From Anticarsia gemmatalis (lineage: Eukaryota > Arthropoda > Insecta > Lepidoptera > Erebidae), in contig NC_134753.1 in the NCBI RefSeq assembly GCF_050436995.1, forward strand, positions 13,516,001 through 13,580,000: a stretch of DNA of 64,000 bases, in the 5' to 3' direction. Below, one piece after another: positions 12,418-25,643 of the stretch (within the stretch, counting starts at the first letter, position 1; the number at the start of each line of letters is the position of its first letter). The position numbers were made by a program, and so were the translations under genes. The notes under the pieces were generated by a model. That model was not told the origin of the DNA, did no database searches, and was given only the letters and a program-made list of their open reading frames with translations.

Positions 12418-13442
12418 TAACACGAAATTATGTTTTTAACTGCCTATGTATAGTATGTATAGTGTGAGTAATTACCCAAAAAAGCATAGAGAAAAATTTT
12501 ACTTAAATATTGTTTAAGCACATTTTTTTATTCAGATAATTGAGTCACCATAACCCAAGTTGTTGAATAAAGCTGGCAATCTTTAGCTTATCTGCACGTG
12601 TGGTTCAATGTTCCAATTGTGGTTCACCTGAGATAATTCCAGCGAACTACATTCATATTGAGAGATAGAATCGACACCGGCACAGAGACGGACTTAAATC
12701 TTTAATAGGACTTGATATGTTTGAGAATTCATAAATTTATTCTAAGCTACTTCAGTTCAGAAGACTGAGAACTATGGTAAAATCATGATAACACTGATAG
12801 CATTGTGTATCACAACTATATAGAACACAGCTAGATTAAAATATGTCGTCCTCAAAATCCTTTCGAATCTATTGCGCTTTTTATCCACTCATTGCATTTT
12901 CGTGAAGTCTCCTTACATGAAAATACATAAGTTCTCATGTAAATTAACTTTTTAATTGTAACAACATCAGAAAATGTAATGAAATAATGTTCAATACAAA
13001 TCTGTTTGCTATATCCGTGACTTATTATTCAAAGCATCTACAATCAATTTAGCAGCCCGACTCCGCCCCTGCTCGCAGTAGTGTCTCCAGCAACTTAATC
13101 CTCAGAGATATGGGGAACTACGGACTCCCCGGGCTTTGCTATCTTCTACTGAAATATATAGAGATTTACCCAATTACCCGGACTCCCTCCACGGCTTAGC
13201 CGCACTCGCTAAGTCTCACCCCTCACTGAAAAGACGAATGGATTTTCAAAGGAGCATTGCGTTTGCGACTCAGAATTGAAGTACGAGTGCACTTTGCGAA
13301 CGTCCGACATGGATATAGATTTAAAGTGTACAAGATACACAAAGGCAACTTCAATACAGATAGTATACTGTGACTTGGTTCGCTCAAAAGTCTGCTCACG
13401 GGGGAGTAACATGAATACATTTTTGAAACACATTATATATTA
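12418..13442. other. No recognised gene; GC-rich patch at 13050-13230
   Basis: The patch (CTCCGCCCCTGCTCGCAG, ACTCCCCGGGCTTTGC) stands out from the AT-rich flanks and is probably repeat debris. Overlapping frames at 13209-13479 are on both strands and unconvincing. Confidence 0.4.
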
Positions 13443-13560
13443 TTGTCCTAGGGTTGGGCAAGGACAGGAAAGGACTTAGGTCTTGCATTGACCACGTTGG
13501 CAATTATGCCTCGCAAGTTTCAACTGAGCATTCTTCAAGAACTGTCAAAGGAAGTCTTAT
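13443..13560 (+). repeat. Dispersed repeat H, fragment
   Basis: TTGTCCTAGGGTTGGGCAAG, GGTCTTGCATTGACCACG, CTTCAAGAACTGTC match the better copy at 51897. Confidence 0.5.
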
Positions 13561-14720
13561 ATTCGTTAATATCCTCAACAGTTTTGCTTCTACTATAAAA
13601 AAACTTGTAGTTGCTGTAATCATTGCCCATTGAGTGTAATCGAAAACTACAAAATATGTAATAGATAAACATTATCATCATAATGTTTAATACATCATTT
13701 GAAATACTGTAAAGTACAAAGTATTAAACGTATCGTTACTGCAAAATACTGTCCAAAATTCTTATTAAATCGAGTGTACAGTTTCGGAAACACCTTTTGT
13801 TCACAATATTTGTGTAAAAAGTGCGATATGACCCGTCAGACTAGTCGACATGGAGCCGATATCGACGTCCAACTTTTTATTTATTGGAAAATTCTTGCTT
13901 CCAAATATTCTACTGTATCCTTTTTTCGTTTTCGACTAGCTACAGCGCTTTTATTTTGTACAACTATCTGATGGTGAAAAAAATCTGTTTTGTGTAAAAT
14001 TATTATTAGGAATGGATTTTAAAATTCTTGATTCCAGGAAAATCTTTACTTTTTGCCTGTAAAAAGTATATGAATTATACATTACAGTCTAAGACGCGTT
14101 ACACAAAATACTTACCTTTTATTCTTTTGTTTGGTTTGAGGGTATACAGATCGCTCGTAAACATTTCACAATTTGTTAATTAAGAAGGATGCGTTCCTTT
14201 TGCTTCAAAGATAAAGATTTAAAAAGATATAAAGATAACTATACAAAACATTCGAAAATACTTCACACTTTGCTAATAACGAAAGCCATGCGCCTGATGT
14301 TTCAGTACAACAAGTTTAAAATTATGAAATAATTTTTTAAAATTATGAAAGAGCCAACGCTTAATTCTAAAAAAGCAACTATGTTTCCTTTTAATAGGTT
14401 AATACAATGTAGCAACTGCTGTATAATAATATAATGTTAATGTACCGTTGTTTGTTTACTCCAGATATGAGCGTCGTAGAATGCATAATGAGAGGTTTTT
14501 TCACTCCGCCAGCTATATGGGTCACTGTATAAGTAAATACAACAGTATTGTAGCAATCGTTATCGTTAGGAACCCTTGCACATTATGCGTGATTAGATTA
14601 AGATCCGGTTTCATCCGGATGCTAAAGGCTATGTGGTAATAATGGCCGCAGGTTTTAAACCCGAGACAAAAAAAAACTAATATGAGTAATAGGCCGATAC
14701 GAAGGAAATGGTTGTGTGTC
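13561..14720. other. No recognised feature
   Basis: AT-rich; short open frames only. Confidence 0.5.
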
Positions 14721-14785
14721 AAAAAAAGCTGGGTGCGCGGTTTTACCCTAATTCATAGGGTAAAACCGCGCACCCAGCTTTTTTT
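14721..14785. repeat. Perfect 30-bp stem hairpin, 5-base loop
   Basis: Left arm 14721-14750 (A7, then GCTGGGTGCGCGGTTTTACC, then CTA), loop ATTCA, right arm 14756-14785 a perfect complement. The arms are GC-rich against an AT-rich background. No flanking target duplication is evident. Confidence 0.97.
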
Positions 14786-15570
14786 TTACAAATAAACCTA
14801 AAATTTGTAATTTGCTTAAAGTACTTTTGTTTTTTACACTTCATTTGCGCGTTTACCCAGTGACCATAGGTGTAGGAATACTCTTTAACGTCCCTGACTC
14901 AGCTAGCGTAGTGACTCATGGTCCAATAAATCTACGAGATACCTGAACAAGAAATTCAGGAGAATGTGGACCGCCTACATTGACGATTTGCCTGCTTTTG
15001 TAGTCTGCACCCCATCTCATTATGTTCCTTAACTTCCGAAGGAGTGCCTTTGCCCACCAGTGGTACGATTATGAGCTAAAGCTTATATTGTGTCAAAAGC
15101 ATCTCTCTCGTAGCATGTCCAGTCTCCCTAACACATGGTGTAGCGTAGAACGCGCGTGCCAGTAATGTGTCGCGATGTAATTGCTGCAATACTCGTGAAT
15201 ACACATACAGCTGCATATGGTTGCATATAGCTGCCCGCTGCGATTACTATTCTCGTATTGTGTGGATAAAGGGTGCGTTTGACTAGGGACTTCTAAAGAG
15301 TGAATGGTAGATACAGCCTTTAATTTAACGTGCATTATGGTAATTTTAATTTTAACAGCAACGAAAAAGAAGATTTTGATATTATAATCAAACAATTAAA
15401 GTTTTTGTAACGATGTTATTCTGATATTTTAAACGTACGCATAATCAGACATAAAAATATTTTGTCATGCTGTTATTTTTGTTATTTTAAACGTCTAACG
15501 CATGTTACAATAACTGAAAAACTGAAACACTATTCTAATCAAAACTATGAAAATGACACCGGATTTTGGA
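14786..15570. other. No recognised feature
   Basis: A 100-codon minus-strand frame (15093-15395) lacks any recognisable domain. Confidence 0.5.
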
Positions 15571-15690
15571 GGTCAGAAGGTGAGGAGGTCCGATAGGTAG
15601 TCACTCCAAGTGAAATACTAGTATTTAGCTGCATGCAGTGAGACTGGAAGCCGACTCCAACATAGTTATAGAAAAAGCTAGGTTAATTTT
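15571..15690 (+). repeat. S5b tail fragment
   Basis: GAGGTCCGATAGGTAGTCAC, then TATTTAGCTGCATGCAGTGA and GACTGGAAGCCGACTCCAAC match the 3' part of the 50335 copy and a tail common in moth repeats. Confidence 0.5.
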
Positions 15691-17845
15691 TTTAAAAAAC
15701 CCCGAACAATATGTGCTATGCATTGAATGATTACAACATAAATAACATATTCTATAGGAATGAAAACACCCTGATTATTCAAAGCTTCAAATTATGACAT
15801 AAAACTAACTTACATCTATTATGATTATTGCTTTATTGAACAAGTTTTCAACTATCAAATATATTCCTATTTATCGTACAAAGTCCCGACCTTCATCATC
15901 AAGTTATAGTCTGTTCAATTTACTAGCAGACAGTTTATTATAGTTTTTATTCGATCCACCCGAGATGACCATCAGTCATCCACAGAATGGATGGGTAGTG
16001 GTAAAGTTATCTGAATCTGTCCATCAACTGTGATCTATTGTGTGCCTTTTTAAGTTTCGACATACCACCACATGTGGGGGAAAAAGGTTGATAGTTTTCA
16101 TGTTTAGATGTACTAAATTTTGAATTCACACAAATCGAAATAATAAAACGATTTTTGTGAGGTTTATGATAGTACTGTAATGTGATTGTTTCGTGCTCTA
16201 TACAGATAAAAGTTTTTAAAGTTTTTAAGTCAAAAATACAGTCAAAATCATTTTCCGTTTGGTGTCTATGTTCAATGTTGGTCACATCCCAAAATTGGCG
16301 ATAAATTAATGCCATATATGCACGGGTACATTACCAAACTCCGGACTACTATAGAAAATATTCTCATACAAATTGATTTACTTTTTTACCTTACATTAGC
16401 AGTCGCATGAACTAACGACTTAACCACTCAGGCAGTCTTCTCTTTGCTTTTTCCTTAACTATAAAAGGAAATAAGAATTCTTTCTAATCCACATACGTGA
16501 ACGTAGAAAAGTCAGCGTGGGTAGCTTTTACTTCTAAACTATCACTGTTCCACAATCATAAGTGCCAATATTTAACCAAATGAATAAATTATTTAATGTT
16601 AATGTTAACAGTAAGTTTATATGAAGGTTCGTATTAATTTATTTAGTTCAGTGACTCTTGGCTTCATTAGAGGCGACGTTGTTCTGCTTCTGTTTACTTC
16701 CAGTTACGAGATCGAGACTGATTTATGCAGTAGGATTATTATAAGGTATTGAGGATAATATGAATTTATTTCTGGTAAAATACCTCCGTTATAACATTTG
16801 ATAAATGTACTAAACAGCTTACTTTATATTATACGAAACGGTAAATATGAAAACTGCTAAAATATTGTAAACTTTTATTTATTATTTAATTGTAACTGAA
16901 AAGTAATACTACAATGACCATAATTTAATCAAAACCAAAAGGATGACACACCTTTAGTTTAACAATGCATTCAATGTATGTATGAACGTAAATAAAGCAA
17001 AATAAATAATGAAGCAAAACATTGTTAGGGTTCATAGTAAATATCCCATCATTGTGTCTGCTTACACTCATACAAAGAGTGCTCAGATATTCTTAAACAT
17101 AGTCACGTGTATTCTGAATCTAACTGCATTAAAATCCTAATCAACATTTTATCCCAAGACAACTTCCTCAACAAGCTCTAGGGAGTCTAACAAAACAAAC
17201 TCAACATTCCGACCACACTTTCAACATATTTAAATCACTGTCATAAGCTGAATGAAACACGCAAGTAATCAACAAGCTGGAATTGGCTGGAAGCACTCAC
17301 TGAGCTCTCCCGGAGGAATAACGTTGTCTGCACTCAGATTGCACTGCATGAGTGCCTTATCTGACGTATAACCATTCATATCTATCCATTTGAGGGTTAT
17401 AAAGGCAGATTAGATGGAAGATGGTTTTAAAATAGGAGGAATGTTTTCTTAAAGTAAATTTTGCGTCGAAGTCTTGCGTTGAAGGTTCATTTTAACACAC
17501 TATCAGAAAACAAAGGGATTTGGTACAGAACGTTTTAACCGGAGCCTCTTCTTATACCATTGTTTTCAATTTTTTCGTTTAGTTTCACTGGCCTTGCAAA
17601 GATAAGTAGGTATGTGTTAATATGAATATGTTTAAGGCATTAATCATGTATATGGTTCACAGTGGGGCTGACTTATCCTGTAGTGAATAAAGCCCTTAAA
17701 AATAAAAGATATAAAAATAAGATTCATTGCGTTAAAAACCAAAAGGTTGAGGCCTAAGACCAATATGTAGAGAATTTCAGTAAGCGCTCAGTTAATTATT
17801 GATGTCTTTAGTTGTTTTGTCATCATTTTTCTTTATTAATAATAG
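15691..17845. other. No recognised gene
   Basis: Only the retroposon tail near 16545 was identified. Confidence 0.5.
16545..16600 (+). repeat. Retroposon tail fragment
   Basis: CACAATCATAAGTGCCAATA followed by ACCAAATGAATAAATTATTT, related to the tail at 46460. Confidence 0.4.
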
Positions 17846-18012
17846 CCGTGATAGCCGAGTGATATAAGTTGGCACCTCCCACGCTAATGGTCGACGCTTC
17901 GAACCCGAGGCAAGAAACCAATGACTTTACAAGGTAATGTGTGTATTAGATATAATTATCGCTTCCTTAAACGGTGAATGAAAATATCGTGAGGAAGTCT
18001 TGCATGTCAACA
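17846..18012 (+). mobile_element. tRNA-derived SINE, family T4
   Basis: GTGATAGCCGAGTGATATAA (A box region), CGACGCTTCGAACCCGAGG (B box region), then AAGAAACCAATGACTTTACA, an AATTATCGCTTCCTTAAACG segment and ATATCGTGAGGAAGTCTTGC. This layout is frequent in moth SINEs. Confidence 0.65.
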
Positions 18013-18917
18013 AGGTACATTTTCAAAATAAAGTAAATGAAAAATTCATATCACTTAAAACCAATAACACTTTGAAACAAAAGCCACACTAGTACAGTCA
18101 CCAATATAAACTTATAACAGTCTATAACAATATCCATTGTCTTCAGCGCGGACACAAATGTCGTGAAAATCAACGATGTCGACAATGACACGTTAACATT
18201 CTATTACAAAAAGAACTGTGTAAGTAAACAAAAGGGCAAAGGGCAGTTATAAAGGTTCAAATGTGCCCGTGGTTCCCACTCCTAATATAAGAAAGATATA
18301 AAAATGACTATACTTTTGGTTCTACAAAAAAAAATACCTTTCAAATGCCACAAAACCACATGGTACTTTTAAAGTCATATAAAAGTAAAAATATATGTGT
18401 AAAAATGTAGTCTGTAAGGTTCTTTCCCTACCGAAAATAAGTAGTGAAAGAAAAATAAAAACATCATCACCAATTTTAGGATATATGGAAACCATCTGTA
18501 AGTTGTAAATACAAAATTTTACAACTGCTAAACTACTTTATAAGCTCATGCTATTGACATGAACCCTGCTAACGCGATAATTATTATATAAAAAAATATA
18601 ACGTACCAAATAAAATAAATTTTAAATATATTTACTTCAAAAAATAATACTCTCCGTACTGTACCGTACCATAACTTTTATTAACTTATTGATAAATGTA
18701 TAGACTGACAACACCACACTTAAATTTTCTAATAGTAAAGTAAGAAAAGCCTTCGGAAGGCAGTTGTAACGTCTACATATAATGTCACATTTGTATTCGT
18801 GTCGTGAAGCAATCGTGCGTGTGACTGTACCGGCGACAGTTAGCGAGGGTACTTTGATTTGCTATGAGAGAACGTATAAAAAGGCATTATTATTGTAGAA
18901 AAAGTTCATGAGGTGAT
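18013..18917. other. No recognised feature
   Basis: AT-rich sequence. Confidence 0.5.
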
Positions 18918-19097
18918 AAGGAAGGTTCATATCTGACGGAACATGCGTCGCGTATTATCGGTCACGTAACGCCAGAACAGACAAATGTATAGAAATACAC
19001 CTGACCGTTCACACTCAACCGATGATGCGTCGTTGCGAATCCTATACTATTTAGGCTACGCCCGACGCATCTTCCGTTAGATGTGAACCGTCCCTTA
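18918..19097. mobile_element. MITE with ~28-bp inverted ends
   Basis: Left GGTTCATATCTGACGGAACA, then TGCGTCGCG. Right CGACGCATCTTCCGTTAGAT, then GTGAACCG, its imperfect complement. The interior also carries GATGATGCGTCGTTGCG. No clear target duplication. Confidence 0.6.
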
Positions 19098-21489
19098 AAA
19101 GAACTGAAATTCATAAAAACCTACTACAGTCAACTGTGACATCTAAACTTTGTTATGGTAACTTACCTATACATTATTTAATAACAAGTTAGTATTTATA
19201 TTTAATGATAAAATGCTACTAAACCAAGACTTATGTTAAATCATACATTTATCAAACAAAAATACCAGTAAAAATATCAATATTTTTTAGTTGGTAAAGT
19301 TGACGGTACATATAACACGTTGGTAAAATTGAAACTTAAAATATGTCTATGTTTGGTCCCGAGTTACTAACTGTCTCGATGCCAAATTTCATCCCGTTTC
19401 GACATACACACGACCCAAAAACACACTGTGTATATTTCACACCGAAAATGGTGGCCATACAAATGCAACTTTTTATAGTATTGTCATGTTTTAGGAATGA
19501 GTTTCTGCCTATAGAGCCATGGTTGGATCCGATTCTATGACTTTACGACAGTCACACCGAAGAATTAACCATTAGCGCGTAGTTGATTTAATAATATAAT
19601 AGGCTCAGTTAAGTCTTTGAAAGAATAAAAACAAATGTATTTTTCCTTAAACGCTCTAATCGACAGGGAGACAATACAAGCAATTCTTTGTCAGATAAAC
19701 GGTCAATTTAGCTGTCAGTCAGCTGGACAAGTCCATTGTCCTATTTACCCGTTATAGTGAACTAAATAAATAATAATGTTTAATACTTAACACAAGGTAA
19801 CGAATCATATTTTTGATAATGTCGTAGCTCGAAAATAAACTGTTGCATAAATCTTTCGCTGGCAGTGAAAGGATTAAAGAAAATCGACCACAATTTTAAA
19901 AACAAACGACGCAAAAGAAAAACACTCAACAAACCAAAAAACATTTAAAACATCACTTTTAATTTCACGAAATAAAAATAACACAATTTAAAAAATGAAA
20001 GTGCATTTTTGCCCGCATTTAAATACCAACGACAATTATCTACTGTAATCCGAGGCTTTATTAAATTGCATTTTCAGGGCTGACGTTTAAAAAATACGCA
20101 CACGTTTGTGGTGACCCTGCGGAGAACATAGGGCTGTCACTTAACCTAAATTAAATAATGTTGAGACTACCGGCAGTGTTTATAAAGACTTCGTTTGTCC
20201 TCGTATGTGGAGGGAAAAAATGTGAAATGTTTTTCATGAATTGTTTTTGTGTGTACGGCTGTGATGTTTTAAGTTTGCGGTTTAAATGTGAATAATGGAG
20301 AAAGACAGATGGTTTGGTCTGAAATATATTTTAAATTAAACATTTTGCAATTTTTCGCAACATTTTTTTTTAAATGAATTATACTTACAATAGTTTAGTG
20401 TCCCTTCCATCTATAGCAGTGATTGCCATTGCGTATTTGGTCACGTAAGTTTTTTATGTCTTAAAAAACAATTATCCAAAAGAAATATCTACTTTATATA
20501 GTTGTTGTAGACATTTCAATATTTATTCGACTAAATAAACGAACTTGACTTCGGATAATTATTTTTCACAGAGCAATACATCGACATATCTAGGTTACGG
20601 AGTCAACTTCATTAAAACATCGCATGACAGAATCGAGATCACTCTCGCGGCTACGCTTAGAGAATTTCAATAAATCAGAATTAAATATTGGAACTATCTT
20701 TGGATAATAATTTTGGATATAATTCTAGATCATTATTATATCTAGTCTAGTCCTACTTAAGGCAGTAATAACGCTAACAAGTTGTCATGCCTATTATTGT
20801 ATTAGAAATAATTATAATTTGCTATAATGGTAAAACAAATAAGGAAATCTTTAATTTTTGACAGCTCTTTGTAGTACTTTCAGCTTTTAAGGCGTAGAAT
20901 ATAGATCAGATCAATTTCTTTTTCTGGAACCAATTCTTAAAGGTCAACTTGATATATTTTGCTGATAATGTTAACGTATGTTTGATTACATGTATGCAAC
21001 TATGTGCATTCAACATTTCATGATAAACTGTATTATTTTCTTGTGAAAGCGTTCCATATAGAGAGACAGACTACTACTATTACAAAGGCAAAATATATTT
21101 GTTTGACACAAAAATATAGGGTACATGTAGGTTTTACTTGCTAAGTTTAGGCGCAGCCGATTTCGCCTAGGGTAGGTATATGGAATATATACCAGGTACA
21201 TTAAATATAGATACCTAGTATCTACAGGATAACTACAGCGAATTAAAACACATGTATCTGAGAGATAAACTAGCCGATACATTAGACCGGTGTGGAAACA
21301 TTGGTGATAAGTGCGAGGGAAGTAATCGGACCGTTGCCTCGGGCACACGAATTACCGAAACTGGATATCTACGCGGAGGCGAAATGTCTAATGAAAGTAG
21401 TTCTTGTGTATACTGACTGACAGTGAGGCTCAAACTTAAACAGAAAAAAATAATAAATTAATTATCGTTAACTTGACTAGGCACGATAC
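19098..21489. other. No recognised feature
   Basis: Short open frames, including two overlapping minus-strand frames at 21010-21433 with no domain. Confidence 0.5.
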
Positions 21490-21530
21490 TTGGCACTAGA
21501 TTGACCACTAACCATAACAAAGAAAAAAGA
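21490..21530 (+). repeat. 5S-derived SINE S5a, short tail fragment
   Basis: GGCACTAGATTGACCACTAA followed by CCATAAC resembles the last 30 bases of S5a. Confidence 0.35.
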
Positions 21531-21831
21531 CTCGATGTGAAAATCTAGCTCCGCTTGCTTGCATTAGCTTGGTTAAAATCTTTTTAAGCTAGTCGTAGTG
21601 ATACAGTTAAAAAAAGGTACCATAACAATGTCTAATAATCTACGTAAACGTATTTTCATTTTGTGCGTAGATAATATAGGTTATTTATATGTAACTTTAT
21701 TTTTAAAAGACTACTCCCTTACTAAGAATTACTCTTGTGTCGCGGGGACATAATTTACTAAATTTACAAACATGCAAACGACGGACACAAAGTACATCCA
21801 GACCCGAGACAACTATAAGCGGATTGCACAA

Positions 21832-22341
21832 CTATGAGCAATTAAAATAATTAAAAAGGTTTATCATGAATATCGATTTAACTATTGATTTTATTATTTT
21901 TCCAAAGGCAGAAATACCCTTTGAAGTAAGAAGTGTAAGAGTAAACAAACACACTAACTTCACTGCCGTTTCATTGAAAACCAGGAGCAAAGTTAAACAT
22001 AGAATAAAAAATAAAGCATGAGTAATAGTCATGAGATGCATATTGCAACGCGTCCCACTTACTTTTTTAACCAAATTACTGCGGAGAGTGTTTCGTATTT
22101 GAGCTGTAATTTGATTCATGCAATGCAAAACCATCGCTTTGACGTTAACTGAAGCCTTCAGATGAATTCTTGAAGCGGAGTCCTTTGATGTTACAAAAAT
22201 TTCATTATTTCCGACTACGTTCTCTTTAGGTTTTAATTGTGTTAATATTTGATAAAGATAATGATAAAAATATATTAATTGTAATACATACTTTGTCTTT
22301 ACATTAGAAAAAGAAGTAAAATAAATTATGTAACGAATCAT
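21832..22341 (-). other. Unassigned 169-codon open frame
   Basis: The longest open frame outside the Helitron. The product would be 169 residues, rich in I, L, F and T, with a hydrophobic stretch at about residues 105-145 that could span a membrane. I recognise no family. No splice context, repeat or neighbour supports it. It may be chance, or a decayed exon. Confidence 0.15.
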
Positions 22342-22619
22342 TGAACAACGTTGTAACTGAATTTACTGTAACCATTGGTGTCTTGAAAAGACTATCTCAG
22401 GTATTAAGGTACAAAATCTATATATTTTGAATGTATTCATTTGGTTGACACCTTTACCACTACACTACTAATGATTTACTTGTGTTATCTACTTAATATA
22501 AAAGGTGGATAAATAACACTTGCATTTGCCTTTAATATGTTCCAAACAACTGGATTGCATTTAAAAAGCTCATTATTTCGTATTAGGTATTTTAATGATA
22601 AAAAGTAATATAAACAAAC

Positions 22620-22740
22620 ACACAAATATTTGTTCAGTGTGGTAATCGACGGCCCACGACCCACGACCTCCCGACGCATTGGTAGTAGCGTGGCGGTCAC
22701 CTCAACCACTGGGCCACGGAGGCCTAGAATTGATAAAAAA
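22620..22740 (-). repeat. tRNA-derived SINE T1, truncated copy
   Basis: On the minus strand, GGCCTCCGTGGCCCAGTGGT is the A box region and GGGAGGTCGTGGGTCGTGG the decayed B box region. The tail contains the AACAAATATTTGTGTG stretch. Confidence 0.65.
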
Positions 22741-24764
22741 GCAACATTTTTGTTCAAGTGGTCATAAATATCCCTAAACTTTGAGCACCGTAGTTGAGAA
22801 ATAAGACAGGTTCAATAGTATCGTCACTATCGTGTTACTGTTACGTAAGACATTGTCTCTGGCTGTACCTCTTGTGTTGGCGCTTATTAAATAGCCCGGC
22901 TTAGCCCGCGGCCCGCACCTGCGACATACGCCCGTGTTGTAGACTTCCTTGAGTGTGGGACTATATTGTAGATGTATCGTAGGTTTTTAAAAACTTTATT
23001 GAATTAGTTATTGTGAAATATTAGTGATTTACGTAGGCGAGTAGCGTTAAGATAGGGTACTGCTAATTATTATTTAAGTCAATGTGAATAGATCATCAAT
23101 ATGGTCACTAGTTTAGTACAGTCAGCTCCAAAAGTCGCTCCACATATAACATTTTTTGAATCCCTATATTCTGAAACATGCATAATTTGTAGAAAACCCT
23201 ATATGCTGAAATATTCATGCATGGATTAAAATGTTTCATTATAACAAATTTCACCTGATTTTGTTCAGTTATTTTTTGTAATTTTATTATTAAAAAAAAT
23301 CGCATATGAAGTTGTTAAGCGGTTAAGAGACTTTAGTAGCTGACCACATTTTTTGGTATTGCTTAACCATGTGTAAAAAAGATAAGACGATTATTCAAGT
23401 AAGATTGTAAGATATTAATTGTAAGACTGTAAGATAAATATTCAAGGTGTGGCAAAGAAAAGTTAAAACATGTTTGATTTTCTTCCCCCATACCCTCATC
23501 TTAAGTTATTTTATTTCAAAGTTCATATTAATATGACTTTCTAAATTTTGGTTTTTTATGTCAAACTATCAAGAAACAATACAAAGTAAAACACCCAGAC
23601 CTGCGTAATTAACAACACAAGAAACATTTCGCTAAATGATTCCGATCCATACAAAATACAGTAGCAATAACCGAGTATCCAGGTCACTGACCTCTCCAGT
23701 TAATGTCCATTTTTACCGCAAATAATAAAATAAAGGGATGTTCCATAAACCGGCCAACTTTGCCGAATAAAAACTCATTACTGGATTTCACTGGAGGGCT
23801 GTAAATTACTCCCTTAGAGGTACTGGAGGCCTGTTATAATGAATTCTAATTTATCACGTCGTGATGCCGACGCGAATAATGATGATGTGGGAATTTTGTT
23901 ATGTCGTCAATTTTCTATGGTGTTTCCTGATTGAAAATTTGGCTAGTAAAATTGTGATCGTAACTTATTAAATATCCCGGCCTTTCAAACCAAGACTAGT
24001 TAAAGCCATCTATTGGACAAATTTTTGGGACTATAGCTTAATTGTCTGTTAGGCTAAAATAACCTAATTCCCATATACTTAAATAAATAAATCAATAACA
24101 AATAAATGTTGTCAATTGCTTTTCCTATTTTTTTAATGAAACAACTGAGAAAAGTTAAAGGTTTACGCTTATATACGTTGCAATTTCCCGTTGCTGCAAT
24201 AAAGTAAATTAAATGAGTGATGTATTCAGAACAATACATTTGACACAATCATAATAATATACGAGTTAAAGCACAAATATTAGAATACACACAACACGTA
24301 CCGTACCTAACCTCTCACTAATCGTATAAAAATAACATTTTATCGTGCCCTATCTAACTAAGGTCTACAAGTATACTTGAGAAACAGTCAGGACAGCCCT
24401 TGTGAGAGCCCTACGGACCAAACTTGTACATATTCCGAAGGGTCTGAGCTGACTTTGATCTTAATGTTGTACTCTGAGTGTATTTTACCTTTTTTATCTG
24501 TTAGGTCTGACCTTTTTAGAGACAACTGAATTACTGAACACGGGAAGATTATCTTTGAGAAATAAGTTGTTTTATGTGATTAGTAGTTAGACTAGTGACA
24601 AGTAGGTAGATAAAGGGGGAATGTGGTTATCACTTTATGCTGTAATTTATTTGCAATGAAAATCAAAAGTCGCCGAAGTTTACCAAACTGCAATGGTTGA
24701 ACGAAAGCTGCCGGTTAGTGCAAATATGAAATCTAAAGTTAGGAATTAAGATTTTGATACTTTT
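22741..24764. other. No recognised gene
   Basis: A GC-rich patch at 22893-22935 (GCCCGGCTTAGCCCGCGGCC) is unexplained. The rest is AT-rich. Confidence 0.45.
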
Positions 24765-24812
24765 GAGTACAGGAAACCGTAAGAAACAGCATTCTTGCGG
24801 TTTCTTGTACTC
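24765..24812. repeat. 21-bp stem hairpin with two G-T type pairs
   Basis: Left GAGTACAGGAAACCGTAAGA plus A, loop ACAGCA, right TTCTTGCGGTTTCTTGTACT plus C. There are two mismatches, both compatible with G-U pairing in RNA. Confidence 0.85.
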
Positions 24813-24939
24813 GTTTTTGTAATAAAAGGAGCAGATTCTATAGATAAATATGGACTTATAGATCCTAAAACTTAGCCCGAAAAATAAATAAAATAGTTTG
24901 ACCACCCATATCACATTTATATTACTTGCACGTTTGGAG

Positions 24940-25030
24940 CAATGCTTACCGTGGTCACCTTAACACAAGAGCCGCTGTGCTGTGTGTAGTGGGTTCAATT
25001 CCACCCGAATAAAATATTACGCTTCGCAAT
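24940..25030 (+). repeat. tRNA-derived SINE fragment
   Basis: GTGTAGTGGGTTCAATTCCA is a B box. A weak A-box region lies upstream (CTTACCGTGGTCACC). No clear body. Confidence 0.45.
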
Positions 25031-25455
25031 ATTTGTTATTATCGCCATTAACAATTGTATACACCATAAGCTATATTGCATTTTGATACAAATTCCAATG
25101 AATAAATTGCTTTCGCATCAAAACCACGTATATTAATCCCAAGTAAAACGGAACTAATGCTGTAAGTTATTCGTATTTCTGTACAATTTCAGACATTTAG
25201 GCTACATCGCTGGTATTTTCAGCTCGGCAGCGTTTCCATTTGTTTACTGTAAAACCAATTGTAGTACGTGTTTCAACTGATTTCTGTAAACGGTGGAAAA
25301 TTCTCGAAGTGTGTGTGAGAACGTAAATCTGTCCGCGATATAAACAATTTTGGAGAGTATGTAGGGCCAAGGCTGCACTGAAGCGAGGATAAACGAAGTG
25401 GGACGTAGTATTTCAGAGCTAGAACGGCTATATTAGGTGGGTGTGGAGAAGATAA

Positions 25456-25643
25456 TCTTAATATATATAACTTAAAGGTGACTGACTGACATAGTGGTCT
25501 ATCAACGCACAGTCCAAACCACTGGACGGATCGGGCTGAAATTGAAGACTTTTGATAAATTCTATCCCCAAGGGGATAAATAGGGGATGACAATTCTGTT
25601 CTAAATCACAAACCACACGGACGAGGTCACGAGTAAAAGCTGT
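25456..25643 (+). mobile_element. Helitron-like element, family C copy 1
   Basis: It starts TCTTAATATATATAACTTAA after an A. The segment around ACTGACATAGTGGTCTATCA and the ACTGGACGGATCGGGCTGAA block are shared with 49923-50166. The 3' end (ACGGACGAGGTCACGAG then AAAGCT) has lost the terminal CTAG. Confidence 0.55.

Noticed and set aside
21832..22341. 169-codon minus-strand frame as a receptor-like membrane protein
   Set aside because: There is a hydrophobic stretch, but no family signature and no splice context. Kept only as a low-confidence open frame.
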